The notes beneath the pieces are model-generated. The model was not told the origin of the DNA. It did not search any database and worked only from the letters and a program-made list of their open reading frames with translations. A DNA stretch of 64,000 nt from Achromobacter veterisilvae. Its GTDB lineage: Bacteria; Pseudomonadota; Gammaproteobacteria; Burkholderiales; Burkholderiaceae_B. The stretch lies in the NCBI RefSeq assembly GCF_900496975.1, contig NZ_UFQC01000030.1, positions 1-64,000 on the forward strand, read 5' to 3'. Below are positions 35,211 through 43,096 of this stretch, piece after piece. Position 1 is the first letter of the stretch, and each line of letters begins with the position of its first letter. The position numbers were made by a program, and so were the translations under genes.

Positions 35211-36346
35211 CGGGCGTGTGCCATGGTGTGTGGGTGGCGGTCGGTTTCACGCTTCATCCAGCGGGTCAGCGAAAGCGCCATCAGGCACATCAGCGCGGGA
35301 TAAAGCATGCTCAGGTTGCGCATTTCGCCAGGCGAGCAGAACAGCAGGAACAGCGGCAGGTTTATGGACAGGGCCATCAGCGCATGCCGGCGCAGGGCCT
35401 GCGGCAGGCTCGCCCAGCCGCTGACGGCAATGCCCGCGAACGCCAGCAGGCTGATGACGCCAAAACCGCGCGGCAGCAGCACGCCATAGGTGCTCTCCGT
35501 GCGCAGCCAGTTTCCCGGGTCGGCGTAGAAACGCAGGTTGTCCCACAACTGATAGTCCACGGTCGAACCCGGATTCCCCGCGTACCGCATGCGCAGCGCC
35601 AGATACACGCAGCCGCATACGAACAGCAGGGCCGCCACCATCGCGGCGGCCTGCGCGCGCGGCAGATTGCGGCGCAAGAGCGGATACAGGGCAGGCGTGA
35701 AAAAGAAGAAGGCCTCCTTGTTCCAGGCCGCCATGCCTGCCAGCGCCAGCAAGGCGAGCAGGCGCAGCGGCGTGCCGCGCGACGCTCCCAGCGCCAGCAG
35801 CACGGCGCCCATCATGAAGAGCAATTCGAAGAAATCGTAGAAGTATCCGCCCTCGGTCAGGAAGAACGGCAGCAGCAGTGCGGTGACGGCCGGCGCCATC
35901 GTCGCGGCCGCCGCGTCCGCGCCCGCTTCCAGGCACACGCGCCGCATGACGAACAGCGCCGCCAGCAGCGCGAAGAACGTCAGGTAATAGACGAGGTGAT
36001 AGCGCAGGGTGAAGTCCGGCATCAGCGCTTCCGATTCCGGGTAGCGCATCGCCAGCCCCAAGCGGCTGTTCAGCCTGCGGGGCTCCGCCAGGCGTTCGGA
36101 GATGCGCGCCACGGCCGCCCGCGGCAGCATGTCCTGGATGCCGTTGGCCAGCGCGGGCACGAACTGCCGGTACACGTAGGGACGATAGGCCGTCCCTTCC
36201 ACCATCTGCGACAGGCCCAATGCCGGATGGCCGTCGTTGAGCCGCCATTTTGCGTAGAAGCCATGGATGACGGCGGCCGCAATGACGACATAGGCACAGG
36301 ACAACAGGAACCAGCGGTAGGCCGGGTTATCGAAGAATCGTCTCAT
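35207..36346 (-). CDS. Polytopic membrane protein, paralogue A (unassigned; possible GT-C-like transferase)
   Basis: A 379-residue protein with the same arrangement and motifs as the next gene: AYRPYVYRQFVP, WNKEAFFFFTP, RNLSMLYPALM, with similarity along the whole length. The tandem pair therefore arose by duplication and both copies keep the conserved motifs, so both are probably functional and may differ in acceptor or donor. The start MRRFF is directly upstream of the first hydrophobic segment. It follows the small ArnE-like gene by 15 bp. No signal peptide other than the first helix. Confidence 0.85.
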   Translation of the reverse strand: MRRFFDNPAYRWFLLSCAYVVIAAAVIHGFYAKWRLNDGHPALGLSQMVEGTAYRPYVYRQFVPALANGIQDMLPRAAVARISERLAEPRRLNSRLGLAMRYPESEALMPDFTLRYHLVYYLTFFALLAALFVMRRVCLEAGADAAAATMAPAVTALLLPFFLTEGGYFYDFFELLFMMGAVLLALGASRGTPLRLLALLALAGMAAWNKEAFFFFTPALYPLLRRNLPRAQAAAMVAALLFVCGCVYLALRMRYAGNPGSTVDYQLWDNLRFYADPGNWLRTESTYGVLLPRGFGVISLLAFAGIAVSGWASLPQALRRHALMALSINLPLFLLFCSPGEMRNLSMLYPALMCLMALSLTRWMKRETDRHPHTMAHAR

Positions 36347-36361
36347 GGGATGCTCATGGGC

Positions 36362-36700
36362 CTATTTCGATATCAGGAAAACGCCGACTGCGATAAAGGC
36401 GGCTCCCGCCATGCGCATGGCGGAAATGGATTCGGCGCCGGACAGCAGCCCATAGCCGAAGACGCCCGCGATGGCGAAGGCGACCATCAGCGGATAGGCC
36501 AGGGTCAGGTCCAGTTGCCGCAGCGCCAGCGCGTAGAAGCCAAAGCCCAGCCCGTAGGCGCCGACCGCCATCAGATACGGCAGCGCTTGCGTCAGGAGCG
36601 GAGCCGGCAATGCCGTCGACGGGCCCGCTCCCGCCGACTTGAGCGCCACGCTGGCGGCCACGCTGCAGGCCCCGCTGAGAATCAGCCACAGATAGGCCAT
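36362..36700 (-). CDS. Small multidrug-resistance-like membrane protein, ArnE-type (putative lipid-sugar flippase)
   Basis: A 112-residue protein with four predicted transmembrane segments. The segment GACSVAASVALK aligns with EmrE helix 1, but the essential proton-binding Glu14 of EmrE is replaced by Ser. ArnE, a subunit of the flippase for undecaprenyl-phosphate-aminoarabinose, has the same Ser-Val-Ala pattern, a similar length and a matching AYPLM-type motif. I infer a flippase-like role for a polyprenyl-phosphate sugar rather than drug efflux. It begins 2 bp after the UbiA gene stop and precedes the two paralogous membrane proteins. Confidence 0.8.
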   Translation of the reverse strand: MAYLWLILSGACSVAASVALKSAGAGPSTALPAPLLTQALPYLMAVGAYGLGFGFYALALRQLDLTLAYPLMVAFAIAGVFGYGLLSGAESISAMRMAGAAFIAVGVFLISK

Positions 36701-36702
36701 CG

Positions 36703-37584
36703 TCACGTTCCCACCAGCAAGACCACCACCGCCACCCAGGCCAGCACCGCCACGCGTATCTGGTTGTCGGCCAGCAGATCGCGGCCCGGCTCCTCGCCGG
36801 ACTCGCCCTTGTACAGCAGGTGCAGGTAGCGGAAAACGCCGAAGGTCACGATGGGCAGGGTAAGGACGAGATGTTCGGTGCCATGGAGCGCCGCGGTCTC
36901 GGCGTCCACGGTGTACAGACCGTAGGTAAGCAGGCTTGCGCTGGCGGTGATGGCCACCAGGTTGTCCAGCAGCGGCGCGCTGTAGTGGCGCAGCACGATG
37001 CGCGTGCTGCCCTGCATGGCGAGCCCGCCGGCGGGCATGGCGACGATCTCGGCGCGCCGCTTGGCGAAGCCCAGGAACAGGGTCAGCATGAAGCTGCACA
37101 ACAGCATCCAGCGGGACGGCGTGATGCCTACCGCATAGGTGCCGCAAGCCAGCCGCAGCATGAAGCCGGCGGCGATGCAGAACACATCGACCAGCACCTT
37201 GTGCTTCAGGCGCAGCGTATAGGCGATGTTCAGGACCAGATAGCCCGCCACCACCAGCGCCACCGGCCATTGTCCACAGGCCAATGGAAGCCCCAGGGCG
37301 CCGCAGAACAGGACCGCGATCAGCACCCGCGCCTCCCGCAGGCCGACCCGGCCGCTGGCGATGGCGCGATGGCGCTTCTTGGGATGGGCGGCGTCGGCGG
37401 CCCGGTCGTGGTAGTCGTTCAGCACGTAGACCGCGCTGGATGCCAGGCAGAACGACAGGAACCCCACGGCCACGCCGAATACCAGGTCCGGGTCCGCCCA
37501 GCCGTGGCTGAAGATCAGCCCGATCAGCACGAAACCATTCTTCAGCCACTGCTGCGGGCGCAACAGCGAAATGACGGCGCTCAT
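36703..37584 (-). CDS. UbiA-family prenyltransferase, decaprenyl-phosphate phosphoribosyltransferase-like
   Basis: A 293-residue UbiA-superfamily protein with about eight or nine transmembrane segments. The N-terminus LLRPQQWLKNGFVLIGL and the first Asp-rich motif NDYHDRAADAAHPKK are those of the branch that includes decaprenyl-phosphate 5-phosphoribosyltransferase of the mycobacterial arabinan pathway, not of ubiquinone or heme synthesis. The ATG at 37584 overlaps the stop of the HAD gene by four bases. Predicted reaction: polyprenyl phosphate plus PRPP giving polyprenyl-phosphoryl-ribose-5-phosphate. The assignment rests on motifs and the HAD partner. Confidence 0.85.
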   Translation of the reverse strand: MSAVISLLRPQQWLKNGFVLIGLIFSHGWADPDLVFGVAVGFLSFCLASSAVYVLNDYHDRAADAAHPKKRHRAIASGRVGLREARVLIAVLFCGALGLPLACGQWPVALVVAGYLVLNIAYTLRLKHKVLVDVFCIAAGFMLRLACGTYAVGITPSRWMLLCSFMLTLFLGFAKRRAEIVAMPAGGLAMQGSTRIVLRHYSAPLLDNLVAITASASLLTYGLYTVDAETAALHGTEHLVLTLPIVTFGVFRYLHLLYKGESGEEPGRDLLADNQIRVAVLAWVAVVVLLVGT

Positions 37585-38204
37585 GGCTTGACCGCCTGGC
37601 CGCGATACCACGCGTGCTGGGCGGCGTCGATCATCCATTGGTCGCCGCGGCTGTCGCCATAGGCATAGAGTTCATACTGCTGCCGCGGGCCGAAGCGCTC
37701 GGTCAGCCGGCGCATCTTTTCGGGTCCCCAGCAGTTCGGCCCGTCGAAGTCGCCGGTCAGCCTTCCTTGCCCGTCGGTCGCCATCCGGGTACAGATCAGG
37801 TCGTCGAAGCCCAGATGCCGCGAGGCCTCTTGCAGATAGACGTCCGGCGATGCGCTCACCAGGACGCAATGGTCACCGCGCTGCTGGTGCCAGCGCAGCC
37901 GCTCGACCAGCGCGCGGCGCAAGGGAATGGCGGGCACCCAGGCTCGCGCGATGCGAGCCAGTTCGGTGCGGGAATGGCCTTTCAGCGCCGCTCTGCAAAG
38001 CGCCGCCTTGGCATATTCGTTGCTGCGCATGCGCAGCGCAAACCCGGCCAACGCCGGCGCGGCCAGCACGAACGCGCCAAGCAGCCTGGCCCATGAAAGA
38101 TGGGCCAGAAAAGGAACGAAGGTGTCACGTTGCGTCAGCGTGCCGTCGAAGTCGAAGGCCGCGATCACGCGCAAAGGAGGGGGAAACCGCGATTGTGAAG
38201 GCAT
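37581..38204 (-). CDS. HAD-family (subclass IB) phosphatase paired with the UbiA prenyltransferase
   Basis: A 207-residue HAD hydrolase with motif I DFDGTLT, motif II VSASPD, motif III Lys (GPEKMRR) and motif IV YGDSRGD; it is complete. Proteins of this type are often fused to, or encoded next to, UbiA-type prenyltransferases, where they are proposed to remove the 5-phosphate of polyprenyl-phosphoryl-pentose-phosphate. It is the first gene of the operon and is coupled to the UbiA gene by an ATGA overlap. A SerB-like role is less likely because of this coupling. Confidence 0.88.
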   Translation of the reverse strand: MPSQSRFPPPLRVIAAFDFDGTLTQRDTFVPFLAHLSWARLLGAFVLAAPALAGFALRMRSNEYAKAALCRAALKGHSRTELARIARAWVPAIPLRRALVERLRWHQQRGDHCVLVSASPDVYLQEASRHLGFDDLICTRMATDGQGRLTGDFDGPNCWGPEKMRRLTERFGPRQQYELYAYGDSRGDQWMIDAAQHAWYRGQAVKP

Positions 38205-38338
38205 GCTGCGTCGATACTGCGTCCGGCCGCGCCGGACTGCCGCAGACTATGCCGGAGAAAGGCCTGCGTTTGGGACGCAGGCGCGCATTATCGGACGTTG
38301 GCTTATCTACGGAGGGGAGTCCTGCGGACCGGGTTCGC

Positions 38339-38370
38339 TATATGTCAATTATTTTATATTGTGACATATA
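38339..38370. promoter_or_regulatory. AT-rich inverted repeat upstream of the HAD/UbiA operon
   Basis: TATATGTCA (38339-38347) is mirrored perfectly by TGACATATA (38362-38370) across a 14-bp AT-only-rich spacer. The element is far more AT-rich than its surroundings and lies 135 bp upstream of the HAD gene start. It is a likely operator for the 38204-34065 operon; the rest of the 260-bp gap holds no gene that I can see. Confidence 0.5.
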
Positions 38371-38418
38371 TTGCAAAAATTGACGGCAATCGCGCATTCT
38401 TACCTTGCGCGGCGTCAA

Positions 38419-38455
38419 TAAACCGGCGCGGGCGGCGGCCGGACGGCCGCGCCCG
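38419..38455 (-). terminator. Possible terminator of the CMD/beta-hydroxyacid dehydrogenase operon
   Basis: A GC-rich stem (38429-38440 with 38445-38455, one bulged base) lies just past the stop at 38465. On the minus strand it is followed by GGTTTATTG, a short and imperfect T-tract, so termination may be moderate. Confidence 0.5.
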
Positions 38456-38464
38456 GGGGATGCC

Positions 38465-39406
38465 TCAGCCCTTCTTCGCGCCCAGCTCCACGCCGGCCAA
38501 TTGCTCGGACAGGCGGGCGACGGCGGTGTGGTCCTGGCCCTTGCCCAGCGTCTTGCCGGCCGAGGCCCACAATTCGCGGCAAAGCGATGCGAACGGGGTG
38601 GGCGTGCCGGTATCGGTGGCGATGCCCAGCGCGATGCCCAGGTCCTTGACCATCAAGTCCAGGCCGAAGCCGGAATTGAACTGGCGCGACAGCACGAACT
38701 GCTTGAACTTCTTCTGCGTGGAATTGTTCATGCCGGTGGACGCGTTGAGCACGTCCACGATCACGTTCGGGTCCAGGCCGAACTGCTGGCCGATCAGCAT
38801 GGCCTCGACGCCGATCAGGAAGCCGCCCGCCGACACCAGGTTGTTCAGGGCCTTCATGGCGTGCGCGCTGCCGACCGCCCCCACGGGCGTGATCGACGTG
38901 CCCATGCAGGACAGGGCCGGGCGCACCCGCTCCAGCGTCTGCGCGGGGCCGCCGAACATGATCGCCAATTCGCCGGTGCGCGCGCGGGGAACGCCGCCGG
39001 AAACCGGCGCGTCCACCATTTCGCCGCCCGCGGCGGCGACGGCCTGGGCCAGCCGCTGCGTATGCGCCGGCACGCCGGAACTCATGTCCACCACGACGCT
39101 GCCCGGGCGCAGGCCCGCCAGCACGCCGCGCTCTCCGCCCAGCACCTGTTCGACGATGGCGCTGGTGGGCAGCATGGTGAAGATGACGTCGGCCTGGGCC
39201 GCCAGTTCGGCGCAGGTGGCGGCGGCCTGCCCGCCCACTTCCTGGGCGAACTTCGCGGCCTGGCCCGGCGCGGCGTCGTACACCGTCACCGCGAAGCCGG
39301 CCTGCACCAGCCTGGCGGCCATGGGCCAGCCCATGCTGCCGATGCCGATGAGGCCGACGCGTCCTTGCTGCGCGCTCACGGCACTACCTTCGTGCTGCGC
39401 ACTCAT
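38465..39406 (-). CDS. NAD(P)-dependent beta-hydroxyacid dehydrogenase (HIBADH family)
   Basis: A 313-residue beta-hydroxyacid dehydrogenase: dinucleotide motif GLIGIGSMGWPMAARL at about residue 18, substrate motif DAPVSGGVPRARTG, and catalytic Lys in AHAMKALNNLVSAGG. It overlaps the CMD-family gene by four bases, with ATG at 39406, so the two are coupled. The role is oxidation or reduction of a hydroxy acid derived from the compound imported by the divergent Liv-type transporter. It is about as similar in layout to ltnD as any two family members, so it is probably not a recent copy. Confidence 0.9.
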   Translation of the reverse strand: MSAQHEGSAVSAQQGRVGLIGIGSMGWPMAARLVQAGFAVTVYDAAPGQAAKFAQEVGGQAAATCAELAAQADVIFTMLPTSAIVEQVLGGERGVLAGLRPGSVVVDMSSGVPAHTQRLAQAVAAAGGEMVDAPVSGGVPRARTGELAIMFGGPAQTLERVRPALSCMGTSITPVGAVGSAHAMKALNNLVSAGGFLIGVEAMLIGQQFGLDPNVIVDVLNASTGMNNSTQKKFKQFVLSRQFNSGFGLDLMVKDLGIALGIATDTGTPTPFASLCRELWASAGKTLGKGQDHTAVARLSEQLAGVELGAKKG

Positions 39407-39816
39407 GCTTGCGCCTCCTTGAAGGCGCCCTCTTCTTCCAGCACCTGGTTGGCCACCTTGAACGCGTCCAGGCCCGCGGGAATGCCGCAGTACACCGTGG
39501 CCTGGAGCAGGATTTCCTTGATTTCCTCGACGGTCACGCCGTTGTTCAGCGCGCCCTTGACGTGCAGCTTGATCTCGGCCGGGCGGTTCAGCGCCGTCAG
39601 CATCGCCAGGTTCAGCATGCTGCGGGTCTTCTTTTCCAGCCCGGGCCGGCCCCAGGTGTAGCCCCAGCACCATTCGGTGGTGATGTGCTGGAAGGCCATC
39701 ATGAATTCGTTGGCGCGGGCGATGGAACCGTCCACGTATTCGGTGCCCAGCACCTCGCGGCGCAGGTTCAGCCCTTGGTCGAACAGGGCCTGGGTTTCGG
39801 ATTTGATGTCTGCCAT
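39403..39816 (-). CDS. Carboxymuconolactone decarboxylase (CMD)-family protein
   Basis: A 137-residue CMD-family protein that resembles 4-carboxymuconolactone decarboxylase (PcaC): EFMMAFQHITTEWCWGYTW, RSMLNLAMLTALNRPAEI, HVKGALNNGVTVEEI, LLQATVYCGIPAGLDAFKVA. The PcaC-like C-terminal half is complete. The ATG at 39816 is chosen since residues before it lie in the repeated operator region. It begins the two-gene minus-strand operon divergent from the Liv genes. Its exact substrate is unknown; peroxidase-like CMD proteins are less similar because they usually have a CxxC motif, which is absent. Confidence 0.9.
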   Translation of the reverse strand: MADIKSETQALFDQGLNLRREVLGTEYVDGSIARANEFMMAFQHITTEWCWGYTWGRPGLEKKTRSMLNLAMLTALNRPAEIKLHVKGALNNGVTVEEIKEILLQATVYCGIPAGLDAFKVANQVLEEEGAFKEAQA

Positions 39817-39879
39817 GGTTGCTCCTCTACTGTGACGGTGACCGGCGAAAGTCCGGTCGGTTGCCCGCTGGTTTGTCTG

Positions 39880-39929
39880 ATTGTCTGTCAATTTTGGATT
39901 GATCGTCAATAGTCGGATTGTCTGACAAT
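39880..39929. promoter_or_regulatory. Three repeated 13-bp GntR-type operators in the CMD/Liv divergent promoter
   Basis: ATTGTCTGTCAAT (39880-39892), ATTGATCGTCAAT (39898-39910) and ATTGTCTGACAAT (39917-39929) are spaced 18 and 19 bp apart. The third is a perfect 6-1-6 palindrome and the others are close variants. The regular spacing, about 1.7-1.8 helical turns, and the location between divergent promoters fit cooperative binding by an FCD-type GntR protein. The GntR at 44657-45400 in the same cluster is the obvious candidate. Confidence 0.7.
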
Positions 39930-40021
39930 ATTCTTGACCGATTGAAAGGCAGGAACAATAATTGGCTCAGAGCGCCGGGCTGGCTGCCGAGCGCCATCCT
40001 CGAAAAAGCCAGGAGACAACC

Positions 40022-41239
40022 ATGAAGACACCCCAACAGGCCATCCGCCGTGGGCGCAGGGATTTCGTCGCCGGACTCGGCGCCGCCGCCTTGGCGGCGG
40101 GTTTGCCCGGCCGCGCGCTGGCTGCGCCGTCCGAAGTCAACGTCGGCGTGATCCTGCCGCTGTCGGGCGCCAACGCCCAATTCGGCATCAACTCGCGCCA
40201 GGGGCTGGAACTGGCCGCCGATGAAATCAACGCGGCCGGCGGCATCAAGGCCCTGGGCGGCGCGAAGCTCAAGCTCATCGTCGCGGACGCCACCTCGCAG
40301 CCCACCACGGCGGCGACCGTGGCGCAGCGCCTGATCACGCAGAACCGCTGCGTCGCCATCATCGGCGCCTACGCGTCGTCGCTGACCCTGGCGGTATCCG
40401 AAGTGACCGAGCGCCGCGGCATTCCGCTATTGACCATGTCGTTCTCGGATGTGCTGACCGAGCGCGGCTTCAAGCACATTTTCCAGGTGGTATCCAAGGG
40501 CTCCGTGCTGGGACGCGCGCAGTACGACTACGCCGCCTCGGTCGTGGCCGGCGCCTCGGAGATCAAGAAGATCGCCCTGCTCTACGAAGACACCGCCTAC
40601 GGCACGTCGCAGGCGGTGGGGGTGCGCAACGCGGCCAAGGCGGCGGGCGCGCAGATCGTGCTGGACGAGGCCTACCCGCTGGGCATCACCGACGTCACGC
40701 CCTTGATCAGCAAGCTGCGCGGATCCGACGCCCAGATCGTCTTTCCCATTTCCTACCTCAACGACAGCCTGCTGATCATCCGCGTCATGCGCCAGCAGCG
40801 CCTGACCATGCCCGTCGTGGGCGGCGCGGCCGGCTACGTCATCCCCGACTTCGCGAAGGCGCTGGGCCAGTATTCGCAGGCCGTGCTGTCCATCGCGCCC
40901 GCCAACTACGACCAGGCGCCCGAGTACACCGAGCGCTACCGCAAGCGGTTCGGCACGTTCATGCCCCATGAAGCCCTGGAGCACGCCGTGTGCGCCGGCG
41001 TGCTGGCGCAGGCCCTGGAAGTGGCCGCGTCGGACAAGCCCGAAGCGGTGTCCAAGGCCCTGCGCGCGCAAAAGTACGACCAGGGCTGGGCCGGCGTGAT
41101 GTCGGGCGGCGGCGTGCATTTCGACGCCAGCGGCCTGAACACCATGGCCCAGCCCATCATGGTCCAGTGGCAGGACAACGAACTGGTGTCGGTCTGGCCG
41201 CAGGCCCTGGCCAAGGGCCGCGTCATCAGCGCGGCCTGA
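40022..41239 (+). CDS. Periplasmic substrate-binding protein, Liv (branched-chain amino acid-like) family
   Basis: A 405-residue family-6 (LivJ/HmgB-like) binding protein: VNVGVILPLSGANAQFGINSRQGLELA, then a two-lobe fold. The signal peptide is Arg-rich (RRGRRDFVAGLGAAALAAG), close to a Tat motif. The ATG at 40022 has AGGAGA upstream. It is first in a five-gene Liv-type operon. This family binds many carboxylates and aromatic acids besides branched-chain amino acids, so the hydrolases downstream are a better clue to the cargo. Confidence 0.93.
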   Translation: MKTPQQAIRRGRRDFVAGLGAAALAAGLPGRALAAPSEVNVGVILPLSGANAQFGINSRQGLELAADEINAAGGIKALGGAKLKLIVADATSQPTTAATVAQRLITQNRCVAIIGAYASSLTLAVSEVTERRGIPLLTMSFSDVLTERGFKHIFQVVSKGSVLGRAQYDYAASVVAGASEIKKIALLYEDTAYGTSQAVGVRNAAKAAGAQIVLDEAYPLGITDVTPLISKLRGSDAQIVFPISYLNDSLLIIRVMRQQRLTMPVVGGAAGYVIPDFAKALGQYSQAVLSIAPANYDQAPEYTERYRKRFGTFMPHEALEHAVCAGVLAQALEVAASDKPEAVSKALRAQKYDQGWAGVMSGGGVHFDASGLNTMAQPIMVQWQDNELVSVWPQALAKGRVISAA

Positions 41240-41261
41240 GCGCGGCGCGCGGAGAGCGATC

Positions 41262-42122
41262 ATGCAATTCTTGCAGGCCCTGGTGGACGGCATCCTGCTG
41301 GGCGGCGTCTACGCGGTCATCTCGATCGGGCTGACGCTGGTCTTCGGGGTGGTGTCCATCATCAACTTCGCCCAGGCCGAATTCCTGATGGTGGGCATGT
41401 TCGTGGCGTATTTCGCCTGGAAACTGCTCGGGCTCGATCCCCTGCTGGGATCGCTGCTGTCGTTCGCCGTCGCCTTCGTGCTGGGCGTGCTGACGCAGAA
41501 GTACCTGATCGACCGGGTACTGAAAGCGCCGGCGGTCGCCCAGATCTTCCTGACGGTGGGCCTGCTCATCGTCATGGAAAACCTGGCGCTGATCCTGTTC
41601 GGATCGGAGTTCCGCTCGGTGCAGACGCCGTACCAGATGACCGCGCTGGCGGTCGGCCCGATCCTGCTCAGCGCGCCCTATCTGCTGGCTTTCACGGTGG
41701 CGTCGGTGGCGGGCCTGGCCCTGTGGTGGGTCTTGAAGAAAACCTGGTGGGGCATGGCGGTGCGCGCCACCGCCCAGGACCCCATGGCCGCCCGGCTGTC
41801 CGGCATTTCCACGCACCGGGTGCACCAGTTGGCGTTCGGCCTGGGCGTGGGCATGACGGCCCTGGGCGGCGGGATCATCCTGCCCTACCTGACCGCCTCC
41901 ACCACGGTCGGCGCCCAGTTCAGCGTGCTGATGTTCACCGCCGTGGTGCTGGGCGGCCTGGGCAGCGTGATCGGGGCGGTGGTGGGCGGCGTGGCGGTCG
42001 GCGTCATCCAGTCCCTGTCGTCGCTGGTGCTGCCCATGCAGCTACAGAACCTGGTGCTCTTCGCGATCTTCATCCTGGTCCTGGCCGTGCGTCCGGAAGG
42101 TCTACTGAAAAGGGCGGGCTGA
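41262..42122 (+). CDS. Liv-type ABC permease, LivH-like
   Basis: A 286-residue permease with about eight transmembrane segments. The N-terminus MQFLQALVDGILLGGVYAVISIGLTLVFGV-type region and the GLGSVIGAVVGG loop are standard for LivH. It follows the binding-protein gene by 22 bp and overlaps the next permease by one base (TGATG). Confidence 0.92.
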   Translation: MQFLQALVDGILLGGVYAVISIGLTLVFGVVSIINFAQAEFLMVGMFVAYFAWKLLGLDPLLGSLLSFAVAFVLGVLTQKYLIDRVLKAPAVAQIFLTVGLLIVMENLALILFGSEFRSVQTPYQMTALAVGPILLSAPYLLAFTVASVAGLALWWVLKKTWWGMAVRATAQDPMAARLSGISTHRVHQLAFGLGVGMTALGGGIILPYLTASTTVGAQFSVLMFTAVVLGGLGSVIGAVVGGVAVGVIQSLSSLVLPMQLQNLVLFAIFILVLAVRPEGLLKRAG

Positions 42123-43096
42123 TGACTCCGAACCGACAACTCCTGCAATGGGCGCTGGTCCTGGCGGCCGCGCTCGGCGCGCCCTGGCTGATGGAAGACC
42201 AGGGCTACGGCATCCGCGTCATGACGCTGGTGCTGCTGTTCGCCGCCATGGGCCAGTCCTGGAACATCGTGGGCGGACTGGCCAACCAGATCTCGCTGGG
42301 ACACGCGGCTTTCTTCGGCCTGGGCGCCTATACCTCCACGCTGCTGCTCATGCGCTACGGCATTTCCCCGTGGCTGGGCATCGTCGCCGCCATGGCGGTC
42401 GCCGCGCTGGCGGGCGCGCTGCTCAGCCTGCCGACCATGCGCCTGCGCGGCCACTATTTCGCGCTGGCCACGCTGGCCTTCGGCGAAGTGCTGCGCGCCA
42501 TCGCCAACACCTGGGCGTCCGTCACGGGAGGCCCGGTGGGCGTGTCGATCCCGTTCTCGGAAGGCCTGGCCCAGATGCAGTTCAAGTCCAGCATCCCCTA
42601 CTACTACCTGATGCTGGGCGCCGCGCTGGTCACGTCCGTCGTATTCGCCCTCATCAGCCATTCGCGCCTGGGCTACCGCCTGCGCGCGGTCAAGGCCAAT
42701 CCGCAGGCCGCCGAGGTCATCGGCGTGAACACCGCCCGGACCCGCATCCTGGCGGCGGTCATCTCCGCCGCCCTCATGGGCGCCTGCGGCACGCTCTACG
42801 CTCAGTTCATCTACTTCTTCGATCCGGACACGGTGTTCTCGCTGGTCGGCATTTCCGTGCGCGTCGCGCTCATCTGCATCATCGGCGGCGTGGGCACCGT
42901 GGCGGGTCCGCTGATCGGCGCGGCGGTGATCATCCCGCTGGAAGAGGTCTTCAACGATTGGCTATCCGGGCACACGGCCGGCGTATCGCAACTGGCCTTC
43001 GGCCTGATCCTCATCGCCATCATCCTGGTCGAGCCCCGGGGCCTGTCGGCGCTCTGGGCCCGGCTGCGGAACCTCGCGGGGAGGCAGCATGCCTGA
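42122..43096 (+). CDS. Liv-type ABC permease, LivM-like
   Basis: A 324-residue permease with the LivM signatures GQSWNIVGGLANQISLGHAAFF, TMRLRGHYFALATLAFGE and IGGVGTVAGPLIGAA. The start is at the ATG that shares a base with the LivH stop; the longer frame upstream lies inside livH and is not used. It overlaps the LivG-like gene by eight bases. Confidence 0.92.
   Translation: MTPNRQLLQWALVLAAALGAPWLMEDQGYGIRVMTLVLLFAAMGQSWNIVGGLANQISLGHAAFFGLGAYTSTLLLMRYGISPWLGIVAAMAVAALAGALLSLPTMRLRGHYFALATLAFGEVLRAIANTWASVTGGPVGVSIPFSEGLAQMQFKSSIPYYYLMLGAALVTSVVFALISHSRLGYRLRAVKANPQAAEVIGVNTARTRILAAVISAALMGACGTLYAQFIYFFDPDTVFSLVGISVRVALICIIGGVGTVAGPLIGAAVIIPLEEVFNDWLSGHTAGVSQLAFGLILIAIILVEPRGLSALWARLRNLAGRQHA

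Noticed and set aside
36362..36700. EmrE-type multidrug exporter
   Set aside because: The key Glu14 is missing and the helix-1 pattern matches ArnE; also the operon setting is lipid-sugar synthesis, not resistance.
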